From Stachybotrys elegans (lineage: Eukaryota > Ascomycota > Sordariomycetes > Hypocreales > Stachybotryaceae), in the NCBI GenBank assembly GCA_020746835.1, contig JAGPNK010000044.1, positions 1 to 64,000 on the forward strand: 64,000 nt of DNA, read 5' to 3'. The notes under the pieces are model-generated. The model had not been told where the DNA came from. It made no database searches and saw nothing but the letters and a program-made list of their open reading frames with translations. This document shows, piece by piece, positions 1 to 12,546 of the stretch (the first letter of the stretch is position 1; each line of letters opens with the position of its first letter). The translations under genes and the position numbers were made by a program.

Positions 1-3000
1 AATTAAGCTAGATAAATAGTAAAATTAACTCTTTTAGTAATCTATTTATAAGTATTAAAACCTTAAAGATAGTAGTTTATATAAGGCAATTAATATAGAC
101 CTAAGTAAGACAAAGAGAAATCTATAAGTTTTTAATATTATTATTATAATTCCCTAAGTAAATTTATAAGTTTATTATTTAAAGAATCTATAGAATAATT
201 TAAGCTATTATTAAGTAAAGTAATCTATTATAATTATAATTAAAAAGAGTACTTTACTACTTTATATTTATATTTAAAGAAAGTATATTTAAAGAAATAC
301 TATAATAAGGCCTTTATAATTAAACTAAATAATATATTAATATAAAAGTAAGCTTAAAATAGTAAAACTATAGTAAATATTATAGTTTAAATAAATATAT
401 ATAATATATACTATTAGTTATATAAAATAAACCTTTTTAATAGTAATATATTAGTAAACTTAATAAACTATAGATTTATATTTAACTCTTTATAGACTTA
501 TATTAAATATATTTTAAAGTGTTTAATAAATATATAATAAAGGCCTTTAAGAATATATAGTAAAATTAAACTATTAGTTAATATATTAAATAGTAAAAGA
601 ACTTTAAAAATATAGTAAGTTTACTTTATAATAGTAAATACCTTTATAAACCCCTTAGTATTAAAGAAACTATAGCTTAATAAGGCTAATTTATAAGTAC
701 TATAGTAAAAAACTAACTATTAATATATATACTATACTTTATAACTTATAAAGTTATAACTATTTCTAAGGTAATTTACTAAGTTTATTATAAAGTAATT
801 AAAACTTTAGTATTAAAGTCTATTATAATAGATTTTAAAAAGGCTTTTATTTATAGCCTTAAAAATCTTAGTTTATTATTAAAAGTAAGGGTTTAATATA
901 TTAATAAAAACCTAAGAAAGCTATAAAAAGACTAAAGAAATCTATACTTTAAGTTTAAATATTTCTTTAATATAAAGAAAGCTATAAAGCTAGTATTACT
1001 AAGTAATAAAGTTTATAAAATTAAACTAAAACTAAATATAAGTTTAATTTATAAACCTATTTATAACTTTATTAAAAAAGAACTATAAGTTCTCTATAAG
1101 TATATTAAAAGCTTATTAAAAAAGGAATAAATATAATACTCTTTAAGTCTAGTTAGTATCTCTATATTATTTATTTTAAAGTTTAATAGAAAGCTTTAAT
1201 TATATATTAATTATAGAATACTTAATAAAGTTACTATTAAAAACTAAGTAATATTACTACTTATTAATAAGATTTTTAATAGATTAAAAAAAGATAAAAT
1301 ATTTACTAAAATTAACTTTAAAAATATCTATTACTATATTTATATTATAAAGAGTAATAAGTAAAAGATAGCTTTTATTACTATTATAATTACTTTAAAT
1401 ATTTTATAATACTATTTAACTTTATTAATATTTTAATTATATACTAAAAGTATATTAATAAAGTCTTAGAGAAGTTTATAAATACTATTTATATAGTATA
1501 TTTTAATAATATTTTAATATATAATAGTAACTCTAAAAGATATAAAGAGAATATTTATAGTATTTTATATAAACTATAAAAAACCAATTTATTTAAAAAT
1601 CTTAAAAGTATAAATTTTTAATAAATAAAGTTATATTCTTTAGTTATATAGTAATACCTAAGAGAGTTATTATAAACTAAAGTTATATTAAGTTTATTAT
1701 AATTTAATAAAAGCTTTATAATATTAAAGAGATTTTAGTATTTCTTAAGTTTATAAAATATTATTATTACTTTATATAGAATTATATTAAGATTACTATA
1801 CTATTAATAAATTTATTAAAAGAAAAGCTAAGTATAGCTTAGAAAATTACTTTTATTAATAAAGCTCTTAAAGTATTTATAAAGCTATATTATACCTTTA
1901 TTAAAGTATTTATTTTATAATACTTTAATTTCTAACTTTTAATCTATATTAAAATAAATATATCTAGCTTTATAATAAAAGTTATTTTATTTTAGTTATA
2001 TAAAGACTAATAGTACTCTATAGTATATTTCTTATATAAGCTTAATAAAACTAAAGTAAGGTATTATACTTTTAATATAAAGCTTTTAGTAATTATAAAG
2101 TTATTTTATATTTAGAGATACTATATAGTCTATAGTAAATATAAAGTATTAATACTTATTAACTATTTAAACTACTATTACTTTATAATTAAACTAAAGC
2201 TAAGTCTTTAATAGAGTTTAATATTAAAAAAGTTAAATCTTTTTAATTTCTAAATTAAATATAAACTAGAATTAATAAATTTAGCTAACTCTCTATTATA
2301 TTACTTTAAGTACTAGAATATTATAAATATTTAAAAAGCTTATAATAGTATATTATTAGTATTTCTAAAGAAGTTTTATAAATAAAGTAATTTAAACTAA
2401 AAAGTCCCCTTAAATAAAGTATAGTAAGGTACTTATTAACTCTCTAGGGTTTTAAATATTAAAAAGCTAAAGAAATTCTATTTATAAGTCTATTAAAATA
2501 TATATAAAGATTATAGTTATAGAAATATAAGCCCTAGCTATAGAGTAATAAAGCTATTTTTTAGCTCTTTTTAAAGACTTTAAAATATAAATAAAATAAA
2601 CTATAAAAGTAAAAGCTACTATAGAAAAGTAATAACTAAAAAAGAATTACTTTTTAATTATTCTTTAAGTTTATTTTAAAAAGCCTTTACTATTTATAAA
2701 CTTACTATAAGAAAATAATAAACCACTTTTTAAATCTATTTTAAAAATATCTTTATTATTAAAAACTATTAAAAATACCCTTTAAAAATATAGAAATAAA
2801 ACCTAGAGATATAAGCCTTAAAGAACTAGTTATAAATAAATAAAGGGCTTAAAAAGCTTTAATTATAACTATAATAGCTAGATTACTAAGGCTTATTATA
2901 TTAGTATAAAGCTATTTATATATTAGAAAGTATAAGAAAGAAAGTTCTTATATTTATATATAATAACTCTATTATAAAGTATTAAAGAGTTAATAAAACT

Positions 3001-4210
3001 TTAAAAAGACTATAGTAGTATTACTACTAGCTATAAAAAAAATATAATAAGCTATATTTATTATTATTATTTATACTAAATAAATAAAATAAATATTACT
3101 AACTTTATAGTAAGTTTATAATACTATTAATTCTAAATAAACTATTTAAAAAGATTTTAATAGACTTTATTATAAATCTACTTAAAGCTATTAATATATT
3201 TAGTTATAAAAGAAATATAATTTTAATAATTATAGACTAGTTAATAAAGTACTATATATATATAGTAATTTTAAAGATATTTATAATAGAAAGCTTAATA
3301 AACCTTTTAGTTAATAAACTATATTATAATTATAGTATATTTAAAAATATTATAACTAATAGAGAATTACTATTTATAAATAACTATTAGTAAATCTTTT
3401 ATTACTTTATTATAATTAAATAATAACTTAGTATTACTTTTTATTTTTAAATTAATAAATAAATAGAGTAAATAAACTAATCTATAGAATACTTTCTTTA
3501 TATTTATATTATTAAGTAATAGTAAAACTAAATAAATTAGGTATTATTAGGATAATTTATATATAATATAAATATATATATAGACTTTAATAAAAGCTTT
3601 ATAAAGGTATTAAAAGGCTTTAATTTAAAATATCTAGAGATATTAAGTATAAACTTTATAATTATTAATAAATAAATAGAACTATAGTTATAAAAACTCT
3701 ATTATAATTTTAATAGCTTAATATAAAAACTTATAAAATATAAAAATTCTTTATAAAATATTATAATAAAATAAAAGTTAATAAATACTTTACTAAGAGT
3801 AAATAGATTTTTTTTTATAAAAAACCTTAAGCTAAAGTAATTTAATAAAAAGTTTATATTAAAATTTTTAAATCTATATAAAATAACTTAAATAATAAAT
3901 AAAATAAAAATAATATATTAGTTAAATCTATTTAAGTTATTAAAGATATATAATATATTTTTAGTTTTAATATTAAAAGAATATTATAGTAAGCTTTTTA
4001 TAAAAATATAAAAAATAGTTACTAAGAATAATAAAATATATAAAATTAAATATATTATTAAGTATAGAAATATTATTATAGAAAGTATTTTATAAAATAA
4101 AAGGAATATTTTAGTAAAAATAACTTATAGATATTTTATAAAGACTTTACTTTAAAGCTTCTATAAAAAGCTTATAATAGTTAGCTTTAATATAATATAG
4201 TAAAGGCTTA
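1..4210 (+). mobile_element. RIP-mutated Ty3/Gypsy retrotransposon (pol region)
   Basis: Almost only A and T remain, but Gypsy pol domains are still readable on the + strand through many stops. Reverse transcriptase lies near 1190-1630: a stretch at 1299-1340 reads FTKINFKNIYYYIYI, matching the family's FTKLDLKNAYHRIRI. The catalytic Y/F-x-D-D box near 1500-1530 reads YFNNILIYN, so both aspartates have become asparagine by G-to-A changes. An RNase H region (1920-2220) keeps the pattern of the SRKL...KELLAIVEA block. An integrase core (about 3125-3480) reads ILIDFIINLLK and IIIDxLIKYY, like the family's SIDFIxxLPK and VVDRLTK. A chromodomain-like tail near 4020-4150 is only a weak suggestion. 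The order RT-RNaseH-IN is Gypsy, not Copia. The 5' end lies outside the window and no LTR was identified. The element is dead. Confidence 0.77.
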
Positions 4211-6380
4211 TAATAGTATAATAAAAAAAATATAAAAAAATATAAAAAGTAAAGGGAAATAGAAAAATAGTAATAGTAAGATTATAAAAAGATATAAATA
4301 AAAAAGAAATAGAAATACTAAAGAATTTATTAATTAATATTTAAAGATAGTATACTAAATATTAAAAAGCAAAATATAGTAAAATAAAATAAAAAGACTT
4401 TAAAGGTATTAAAAGCTTAAAAAATACCTAAAGGTATATTATTATAATTCTAAAGAATCTTTATTTTTTCTTTTTTTATTATTTTTATTATTTTTTCTAA
4501 AGTTTTTTAAAAAGAAAGAAAGATAGTTAGATTTAATTAATACTTTAATATTTAAAATATTCTTTTAAATAGTAAACTAAATATAGTAAATTAATAATAA
4601 ACTTATAGAATATATAGTAAAAATACTTATAGAGAGCTAAGTAATTTAATACTTAATAATAATATATATATACTAGGTAATATTAATTATAAAGCTAGTA
4701 TAAGTAATAGTAATAGTATAAAGTACTATTTAAATATTTATAAAATTAATAGTAATAATAATAGTTTAATAGACTATTAATAATAAACTTATAGTAAGAA
4801 TATATAGAGAAAAATATATAGTAGTAATAGTTAGATTAATAGAATACTTTTTAGTTTACTAAAGATAATATTTAGCTTTTTAAAAAGCTTTACTAAATAG
4901 CTATTTACTAATTAGTAATAAATATATAGTAGAATATTTATTAATATATAGTATTAAATATACTAAAGAATAGTATAGTTTTAGCTATAGATTTATATAG
5001 TTTAAATAGTTTCTAAAAGGCTTTATAATCTAAACTATATAGTTAGTAATATATTAATAATAAACCTATAAAAATCCCTTTCTTTTTTCTCTAAGAAATA
5101 TACTAAAATATAATTTTTATCTTTTTAAAAATACTAAATATACTTAGATAATATAGCTATATAGAGTTAAAACCTACTATACTAACTTAAAGAAAGTATA
5201 TAGAAATAAAATTACTTATAGCTAAACTTAAGCTTATAAACTAATACTAGAATATTATTGCTTTTACTATTCTTAGGCTTTTAATTTATTAAAGTATAGA
5301 GATATTAAGTATAAATACTAAGTTAAGTTAATAATAAAGCCTTTATAAAACTATAGTAATAAGTAAGTATACTATTTATAGTATAATAGATAAAAAAAAG
5401 TAAAAGATTAAATTAAATTAAAAACTATTTCTATATATTAGTAAATAGTAAACTATATCCTTAAATATAACTATAATTACTTAATAAAAATAAAAAATAG
5501 TTATTAAAGAACTATATAAAAAGACTTATTAATATAGCTAATAATATAAAAGAGAGAGAAAGAGAAAAAAAGCTATTATATATTAGTAATAATATTATAA
5601 ATATATAATAAAGTAAGTAAGATATTTATTTCTTAAATAAAAAAGCTAAAGAAAAAAGAAAGAAAAAAAAGGTTAAAATTATAAAGGTAATAAGATTTAT
5701 ATAGCTAGTAGCTAGTAGTATAAATAGCTATAGCTTTACTTTATATTTATTATAATATTTTAATATAGTACTTACTATTATACTATATTAAATAAAGTTT
5801 AATAATTAAATATTATATTATAAGCTTATAGTTTAATTATAATACTTTATTTAATATTTATTATAAATAGATTATTAAATGCCTTTAATAAAATAGTTCT
5901 TTTTTAAAACTAAAGTAATAACTTCTCTTTACTATTAGTTATTAATAGACTTAGTTAGTATAGGTTTATAACTTTACTATAAGCTCTTTACTATTTACTA
6001 TAAAAATATAAAGGCTCTTTAAAAACCTTTATAACTATCTCTTTTAAATCCCTATAAACTTTATTCTTACTATTATATATATATAGAAAGCTATAAAGTC
6101 TTTATAAAGTCTTTAAAACTCTTTTTTATAGCTAAAAATAGCTATAATAAAAGAGAGTAATTTATTATAATTTATAAATCTAAGGCTTTTAAATAGCTTT
6201 AAGACTTTAATAAAGCTATAAACTAATACTAGAATAATTTAATTTTAAATAAAATATCTAGAGTAAAAACTATATTAAAATAGAAAGGTAAGAATTAAAA
6301 CTATTACTAATCTAAATCTAGCTATAAGATTTCTATAACTTTATTATATATTTATTTACTCTTCTAGCAGACTTTAATTC
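4211..6380. other. AT-only RIP-type DNA, content unresolved
   Basis: This continues the AT-only block beyond the Gypsy integrase and chromodomain-like region. Residual G and C sit mostly in aag/ctt, agc/gct and agg/cct contexts and CpG is nearly absent, as expected after repeated C-to-T change on both strands. I could not identify a coding domain or LTR boundary. It probably holds the 3' end of the Gypsy element plus another mutated repeat. The block ends abruptly at about 6.38-6.42 kb, where ordinary-composition DNA begins. Confidence 0.6.
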
Positions 6381-6417
6381 CTAATACAATCCTAGCTATA
6401 GTACCTAAAGATAGGTC

Positions 6418-7098
6418 CTAGCCTTCACTATTATTGTTTGAGACTAGGGAAGGAGACAGTGAAGATTCCCTAGGGGTTAGTAGTGTCGGGCTGCTAGAGG
6501 TGACTGTATGCGTGGACTGGTTTGCTTGGGAAACCGAGGCTAGGTCGGTCGACCGGTAGTTGAGCTGAAACATGGGCGCGAAGAGGGTTGGCGGAACCAG
6601 TATCGTGGCCCCGTTGGCAGTGTTTGTCGATCGAGGTATGGGCTCTAGCGTTATAGTGGTCAGATCGGCCGTACTCGTCCCTTCACACGTCCCCACGGAC
6701 ACGGTGACGGGATCGCTGGCGATTTGTATGCAGGTATTCCCGCTGAAGTTGGTGCAGGAGTAGCCCTCTGGGCAGCATCCCACGGCCGTCTCGCCAGGGA
6801 CCAGGGAGAATTGCATTTGCCATCCCGGCCTCTCCCCTTGAACCGCCGTGCAAGCGTCCCTGTACTCCGTCGGACAGACCAACCCTGGAGAGTATACACC
6901 TCGTCCACGAAAGGGGTGCGTGGGTGTATCTGCATTATCAGAGGCCGCGGGTGGCCAGCATTCGTCGTCATCTTGAACAGGGTCGACGGGGTAATCGACA
7001 CATCTATCCCCAACTCGAAGAAAGATGGCGCAGGTCGGACAAAGAAGGGCAACGCTGCATCGAGAGGGCATGGACCGCACCATGCACAGTAGCTCCAC
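6418..7098 (-). CDS. Cys-rich fungal surface protein, truncated at the AT-rich border
   Basis: An open frame of about 226 codons. It carries the Cys-pattern ectodomain common in fungal membrane-anchored secreted proteins: GVYSPGLVCPTEYRDACTA, then GETAVGCCPEGYSCTNFSGNTC. A Ser/Thr-rich stretch follows, which in the family leads to one transmembrane helix and a cytoplasmic tail. Here the frame stops at 6418, exactly where the AT-only block starts, and no membrane helix is seen, so the 3' part has been lost or mutated away. The N-terminus is uncertain: there is no clear signal peptide, and an upstream exon may exist. The function of the family is unknown; a cell-wall or surface role is inferred from its composition. 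Likely a non-functional remnant. Confidence 0.6.
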   Translation of the reverse strand: MELLCMVRSMPSRCSVALLCPTCAIFLRVGDRCVDYPVDPVQDDDECWPPAASDNADTPTHPFRGRGVYSPGLVCPTEYRDACTAVQGERPGWQMQFSLVPGETAVGCCPEGYSCTNFSGNTCIQIASDPVTVSVGTCEGTSTADLTTITLEPIPRSTNTANGATILVPPTLFAPMFQLNYRSTDLASVSQANQSTHTVTSSSPTLLTPRESSLSPSLVSNNNSEG

Positions 7099-7099
7099 A

Positions 7100-8060
7100 T
7101 GCTGCCTTACATGCTACATTAGCGCAAGATCAGCAAAGGCCTTTCACGCCCTGCGAACATTGGGCTCGAGGGAAAGAGGTAGAGAGGATTAAAGTACCTA
7201 ATTTACTCGTTGGTTGCGTCAGTTTACTTGTGGAAGGTGGCTGACACGGCCCCACGGAATTAGAACCAACAACCAACGTGTCAGAACAGTAAACATTGTT
7301 GCAGCCCGGTGAGGGGTAAGACTTGGCACGAATGAGCTTGGCCAGGATAATATCGACAGGAATCACTCTGCACAATGTAACCAACATGTTCCATTATAAT
7401 CGCATGGACGAAGTAAGCGGCGGCATGGCCGCCGGAACTAATGCGAGACCTCTTACAGGCGAGGAAGGGACGAGACTCTTAGATTCCTTTATTCGGCCCT
7501 GCTTGGTATATCTATTCTTATTACTAGGAGACCTCTTTAGATGAATTAGTCTCTGGGTAAGGGTCTTTGCCAACTTCTTGTTCTACACACGTAATTATTG
7601 TATTCACTGGTAGTACATGACTCACAGTTTCGCTTCTTCCCTCTTCAAAATCTCCTCTATCGACCCATGTTTGGTACGTTGAGACAAGTTGGAACGGACG
7701 AGGGCCCATGCTTTGTTAGAACGAGTTCCCCACCATTCGAAAGAAAAGACAGAGCAAGGCAGTGCAGATTGCTTGCATCTTGTATCGAAGCAGTAAGGTA
7801 TTTTGGCAGTACTTTTATAGTGCACATGGCACAAAACCCGGATTCATAATAACCGAAGGCCCAGCTCAAATGCACTGGCCTGAGTAGAGGACAACAGTGT
7901 CAATACCCAGAACCGCCCGGTATCCGACTTCGCAAGGCAAAAATCCTTGGGACATTATCAAGCCAGTCGAAAATCAGCGATACAACACTGGTAACTCCTG
8001 ACACTACTGGTGATGGAGATGATGGGATTGGCCTAGGGATTCCCGAAATTCTCGATCACA
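7100..8060. other. Intergenic, no supported gene
   Basis: Only short overlapping frames occur, without recognisable domains or a consistent coding strand. Base composition is normal for the fungal part of the window. I see no tRNA, no long repeat and no clear promoter. Confidence 0.5.
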
Positions 8061-8063
8061 CTC

Positions 8064-8617
8064 ATGGCGATGCTGGTCAACTGTGCATTTTGCTCGCTGG
8101 AATCTCCATATATCATGCTGGTCTTATCTATCGATTTCAAGGTACTTGAAAGTGCCGAGACACTCTACTCAGGCCTTTGCCTGAAACAAGCTATTCTGAA
8201 ACAGATCATATCTTGCAAGCTTTCCCGAGGCAGTCGCAGAGACATACCAATCACTCGCCGATGCCTGAGGAGCGTCATACAGGCGTTCTTGGAACGAGAA
8301 CGTTCGGAAATCCAAGTTCATGTACGGTAGATCGGGTTGGAGTTCCAAAGAACGAAAATCTTCAACCGCGGTCGTCTGCTTTGATCCCAAGACGATCCGG
8401 GTGGGTAAAGGTTGGCAAGTGGCGGCTTGACGTTAAGGATGAGCATCTGGTCATTCAGAGTTTACTCATGGCCCGAGTAGACAAGCTCAATCATTTGGCC
8501 CAAATTTTAGAAAGATTAGTGGACAAGAATGGCTGGTCAGGGCATGCGGATGTGTGCCAGGCACTTCAGGAAAGGATATGTAGCATTACAGCAACTTCGA
8601 GAAAGGGGTATGACTGA
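8064..8617 (+). pseudogene. Possible C-terminal fragment of a fungal pathway regulator
   Basis: The last ~60 codons read GWVKVGKWRLDVKDEHLVIQ and continue as a helical segment with ILERLVDKNG. This resembles the extreme C-terminus of AflR-like Zn2Cys6 regulators, which end in a [VI]xLGxYxLDxxDE...LL..RLxKL..L pattern. No Zn2Cys6 DNA-binding domain is visible upstream, and two overlapping frames (8064-8330 and 8177-8617) suggest a frameshift or unrecognised intron. If real, it is a truncated regulator beside a P450, a SnoaL-like gene and a membrane protein, a mix often seen in secondary-metabolite clusters. The call rests on one short region and could be coincidence. Confidence 0.33.
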
Positions 8618-8619
8618 AG

Positions 8620-9320
8620 GATAATTCTATCAAATTGTTGACCGTATGTGGACGTGTATCCAGTTGGGTTTATAGTGTCTGATTTCTATTACGGTAGTAA
8701 CTGTTTATAAAAGTATATAAAGAGAAATATCTTTATGACAGAAGACTTGTAAATGCAGGGGGGGCAGGGAACAATGAAGCGCGTGTGGACAGTGGGAGAG
8801 GAAGAATAGAGTCAAGCAATGAACGCGCTATTAGACTACTAAAAATTGCCTATTGGAGCAATAAGGCAGCCGCGACAGTAGCAGCAGCAACCGCATATAC
8901 GCATATACAGTCAGAAGACTTATAAATAGCAGACTTAAAGGGTGTACCCACAGTTTGTCGAGGCTGGCTAAAGATGCTATCGTATGTACCAAGACCGAAG
9001 CCTCAAGATCGGGATGCCATAGCAATGCCGGAAGAACCCCTTAGATTGCGAAGTCTGACGATGAAGAAGCACGTGATGGTTGCGGAGAGATACCTTTATA
9101 CACCAGTAAGGGATATTAGGAATGAGGCGTTGGCTTGTAATATAGCTCAGTCCGTCAGCTATCCTCTGCACTTGGCAATAGCCTCACTATTGCTTCCCCT
9201 ATTGCTTCTTCCATCTCAGACTGCATACCTCTCTTCATCTTCATATCATCTTATTTACATATAGGGTCTGCCGATTCATGGAACACCAAGCTCCGTTGCA
9301 GCGATGGGCCACAAATCATC
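8620..9320. other. Intergenic, includes one copy of a dispersed repeat
   Basis: No gene supported. Positions about 9150-9262 resemble 15823-15990: both contain CAATAGCCTCACTATTGCTT-like sequence followed by a CATACCTCTTCxTATCATC segment. In both places the repeat encodes a hydrophobic IASLLL stretch resembling a signal peptide, but no convincing mature protein follows here. Confidence 0.4.
9153..9262 (+). repeat. Dispersed repeat, copy A (pairs with about 15823-15990)
   Basis: It shares with copy B, in the same order: a GTCAGCTA start; CTCTGCAC; a nearly identical AATAGCCTCA(C/T)TATTGCTT core; and an ending ACATACCTC(T)CTTC-ATC. Copy B has extra sequence between core and end. No TIR or target duplication was recognised. 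Confidence 0.45.
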
Positions 9321-9325
9321 CACAA

Positions 9326-10523
9326 CTAGTTGGCTCTGGGGCCATTGTCAGCGGTCTTGTCCTTGATGTTGATTTCGTATCCCTTGGTATGCATAATATG
9401 CCCCCCTCTCTCCTGATCGCTCGGCCCCGACCCAACATTAAAGCGGGCTTGAACTTCGTTATAGTTGGGAAGTATAGCCACCTCATCGCGAACAGGATTG
9501 TCTCGTCTTGACTGGCTGAAACTCCAGATCGTAGCAGTCAGAAGCACTGGGTTTGTTTGACCCAGAGCCCCTGCTTCCATGAGTCCACTGCCTCAAAGTC
9601 AAGAGTTTGACCAGTGATGAAGCAGCAATTGAGATGCGAATGAAATCCATCTTAGTCAATGCCCAGATTGCGGGGACACAGACAATCACCAAGCATTGCT
9701 CAATGCCCGACTAGAGGATAATCGAACTTGGATTGTCTTCATAATTTTGTAGTTAATGATAAGGCCATCATCGAAGCGAGTCCAACCTTACGACGCAAGG
9801 ACACATTGAGACGACTGATTATTATCACGGTAAACAGGACATAGAGTAAGTCGGAAAGGGTAAGCAGAGCTGAAAACGCGTTACTGTATATTTCAATGCA
9901 TAAGCATGGCCTTCGGGAGATATCTATACCTTGAATGTTGTCGACAATGTTTCTGGAAACTGTTGGAGGTCTCCGGTGAGCTGGTGTGAAAGGATCCCAT
10001 AAACCTTGAATGGGGTCTGCTTGCGTCCACAATACGGGCGTACATCCAATAACTAATGCTGTCAAGAACCACTCGAACCAAATCTTTGTGCCGAAAAGTC
10101 GCAGAAATAGCAAAGTTAACGAAATCCTGGCCATGGTGGAGGCAGCAAGATTTGATACGACAACAATAAAGTTCCACATTTGGATGTTTATAAGTTGCGG
10201 ATCGTAGGTCGGGTCTCTATCGTGCTGCCCGAGACCCCAGTGAAATGCTACGGTATAGCATGATTGGCAACCCATTTGCATGGCCTTTTCTCGGCATATC
10301 AGCAACGAAGAGTATGTTTTGAGGGAAAGCTCACCAGTGCGATCAACATGGTCCAGTCATCTGCCCCGAATATTCGTGATCTGATTCGCGAATAGCACCG
10401 CAAAACCACGACCACTATTGCAAACCCCAGCATTGTCCACGTCACAGCCATGATGACTGGTCCACGGCCGGGGTCTCCAGGATTTTCAGGAGGGGGAAAG
10501 TCTGACCGGTTTGTCGAGGACAT
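9326..10523 (-). pseudogene. Pth11/rhodopsin-like fungal integral membrane protein, decayed
   Basis: Exon 1 (10335-10523) starts at an ATG and carries the first helix (VTWTMLGFAIVVVVLRCYSR), ending in the family's DDWTML motif. A 50-bp GT-AG intron (10285-10334) follows. The next exon (to 9739) contains HWGLGQH, several helices, a QGLWDP segment (the usual CxPxxALWDP region) and IISRLNVSLRRKVGLASMMA, all in family order. It then hits a stop at 9739, where normal members continue with two more helices. Fragments of the expected tail occur out of frame down to 9326 (an ILPNYNEVQARF-like segment). Members are plasma-membrane proteins with seven helices; some are non-canonical receptors. This copy seems disrupted in its last third, though an unrecognised intron is possible. 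Confidence 0.62.
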
Positions 10524-10529
10524 GAATTA

Positions 10530-11005
10530 GTCATTAAGAGAAAGGTTGACATATGGCGGAATAGAAAGCTTGATGTAGAAATGTAGGAATCAAACTCCAG
10601 CTTTGGTGGTTAATACCAAGCCTCAGTAGTTCTACTTTTCCAGTGAATAGTTGTGTCCCCCTTTGTGGACAGGGTTCTCGTAATAGATCCTCATGCATAA
10701 CGAGCACCCTCACAGCTTCGTTATTCCAAACCGTTTTACGCGAGGCGGTCAAAGGGGCAAATAGGCCCGCCATTGATATCCCACACAAAGCTGTTGGGTT
10801 GCATTCCCATCGGACAATTTCTGCCAAATGAGGAAGTCCGAAATGTTTCTGTCCCCACTATGCAGGTCATGTATAGCACACTCTGTCTGGTATGGGGCCA
10901 AATTACTTTTGTACACTGGTTCCCTTGCTTTGCACTTTGACACTCGTTGCTATCGTTGATAGATACATCTTTTCGCAACCCATCCGTCTCCACACTATTT
11001 TACCA
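10530..11005. other. Intergenic, no supported gene
   Basis: Short overlapping minus-strand frames (for example 10736-10993, with several cysteines) lack an ATG start and recognisable motifs. I do not call a gene. Confidence 0.4.
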
Positions 11006-11008
11006 GCC

Positions 11009-11506
11009 TTAGACACATGTAGGAACGTTAGGGACTCTTTCCAAATACGACAGTAGATAAGCTGTTTCTTGGTGGCCAAGATACTCCCTCAGCTCAGTCA
11101 GCTTGCCATCCACCACACGAAATGCCATGACCACCGTCTGATGGTACAGAAAGGTACCGGGTCCCTCTCCCCTACCAACACCCTCCATAATGACCGTGTC
11201 CCTGTCTGCTGCAATGTGGGTTATCGTCAGATTGAAGTGATCAAAGACTCCCACAAACTGAGGAAACCCTGCAATTCTCTGCGACACTGGGCGGACGCCT
11301 GCAGCGCTGGTGCGTGCAGGAGATCCATTAATCCAGTATGGATCAGGTGGTGACGAGAACAATCCGAGGGCACTATCTTACTGGCCTGCATTGACCAAAG
11401 AAACATATTGTCGGACCAAATCTCGATTACCGCCCTTGTCTTGGGCATTTGTGACTTGCAGTTGACACAGGCCAGTAATGCCAAGAAGCGTACGTGTGAG
11501 GCGCAT
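11009..11506 (-). pseudogene. SnoaL/NTF2-like secreted protein with in-frame nonsense codon
   Basis: From the ATG at 11506 the frame gives a signal-peptide-like start (MRLTRTLLGITGLCQLQ), then NRDLVRQYVSLVNAG, the usual first helix of SnoaL-like/NTF2-like proteins. Codon 43 is TAA at 11378-11380. The same frame then resumes with LGLFSSPPDPYWING, VFDHFNLTITHIAADRDTV and FRVVDGKLTELREYLGH. That is the full family pattern of alternating helix and strands, and the frame ends normally at 11009. The length (about 165 codons) is normal for the fold. Members include polyketide cyclases and epoxide hydrolases, but the exact activity cannot be told. The stop fits a single C-to-T change (CAA to TAA). 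It sits between a membrane protein and a P450, which suits a metabolic-cluster remnant. Confidence 0.68.
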
Positions 11507-11509
11507 AGT

Positions 11510-12546
11510 AATGGACAGAATGCAGGTCGCCGTATTGAACAGGGGCGGCGGGCGTCCAGTCGCGTATAGTCCACTGTAGATGACGGGCTCTGATACTTTG
11601 GTTTTTCAACAGGCTAAGGATGAGGGACATCTGTTTCATAGGCACAGAAACGTATGTTAAATATAGAACGGTAAGACTAAGTTCATAGCCCATTGCAGCT
11701 TAACCGGATCCTAGCCTCCCACCCGCCACCAGTCTCGGAGAGGGTTTTCCACAATTGGACTCCGATATGCTATTCTTGGCCTCCACCCACACACACGACG
11801 CCGGTTGTCATATGAGACCCAACATTTGGCAGCGGCCCTCGCCACGCAATTTATTTTTAGTTCTTGGAGAGTCCGAGGTACTCAAGCCTTCCCCAGTGCT
11901 TTGTGGACAGCTAAGTATCATGGTTTTCTAGTGCGGCTTGATACCGTCTCGTCGTTAGAGGAGGCCACTTTGAAGTCACTGATTTTTATACTAACGGGAT
12001 ATTGCAAATTGGCCGACTTACAGACGCTGATGCATCTCATCCCGAACACTGTTCTAGAAAGATTGGCCGGATTGCAATCCATCCCATGATTATCAAAGAT
12101 AAGCGCGGCCGGTAAAAGTATTACTGTTCATGTAGAAAATTGTGATGTAGGTATTCTCACAATCAAGGCGGGTAAGAACTGGTGTCGCAATGTCTGTACA
12201 TATTATGGCGGCGTGATAAGGTCCGGTCCATGTCGCCAAATCGGACAGTAGGAAGCCCAGGGAAGATATTGTGGAGTGATGCATATTCTGTATGAGAAGT
12301 GCAAGCATATGTTGACATTGGTCCTTTTGTCCACAGGGTAGCGACAACTGTCTCTCTATTTTTCCTCACAACGAGATCCAGTGCATGTGATCGGACAAGG
12401 ATATATAAAAGCCCGCATCAGTCCTGCCACGGGAGAACAACCAACATTTACGTACGTCATAACTCTACCCCGCCCTCATTTTGCCATTTGGGCATAAATG
12501 ACTGCGTGATCACCCTCGAATTGACCACAAGAGTTCAGCGGCCAAT
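11510..12546. other. Intergenic region upstream of the P450
   Basis: Several short frames on both strands (for example 11805-12089 +, 12093-12347 -), none with recognisable motifs. The last few hundred bases probably hold the promoter of the P450 at 12547; a TATA-like ATATATAAA occurs near 12400. No other structure seen. Confidence 0.4.

Noticed and set aside
1..6380. AT-only block as a centromere or mitochondrial insertion
   Set aside because: Readable RIP-mutated Gypsy domains explain the first 4.2 kb, and the block has sharp edges like other RIP tracts in the window.
6572..7244. Several open frames on the plus strand
   Set aside because: They are antisense shadows of the Cys-rich surface-protein frame and have no motif of their own.
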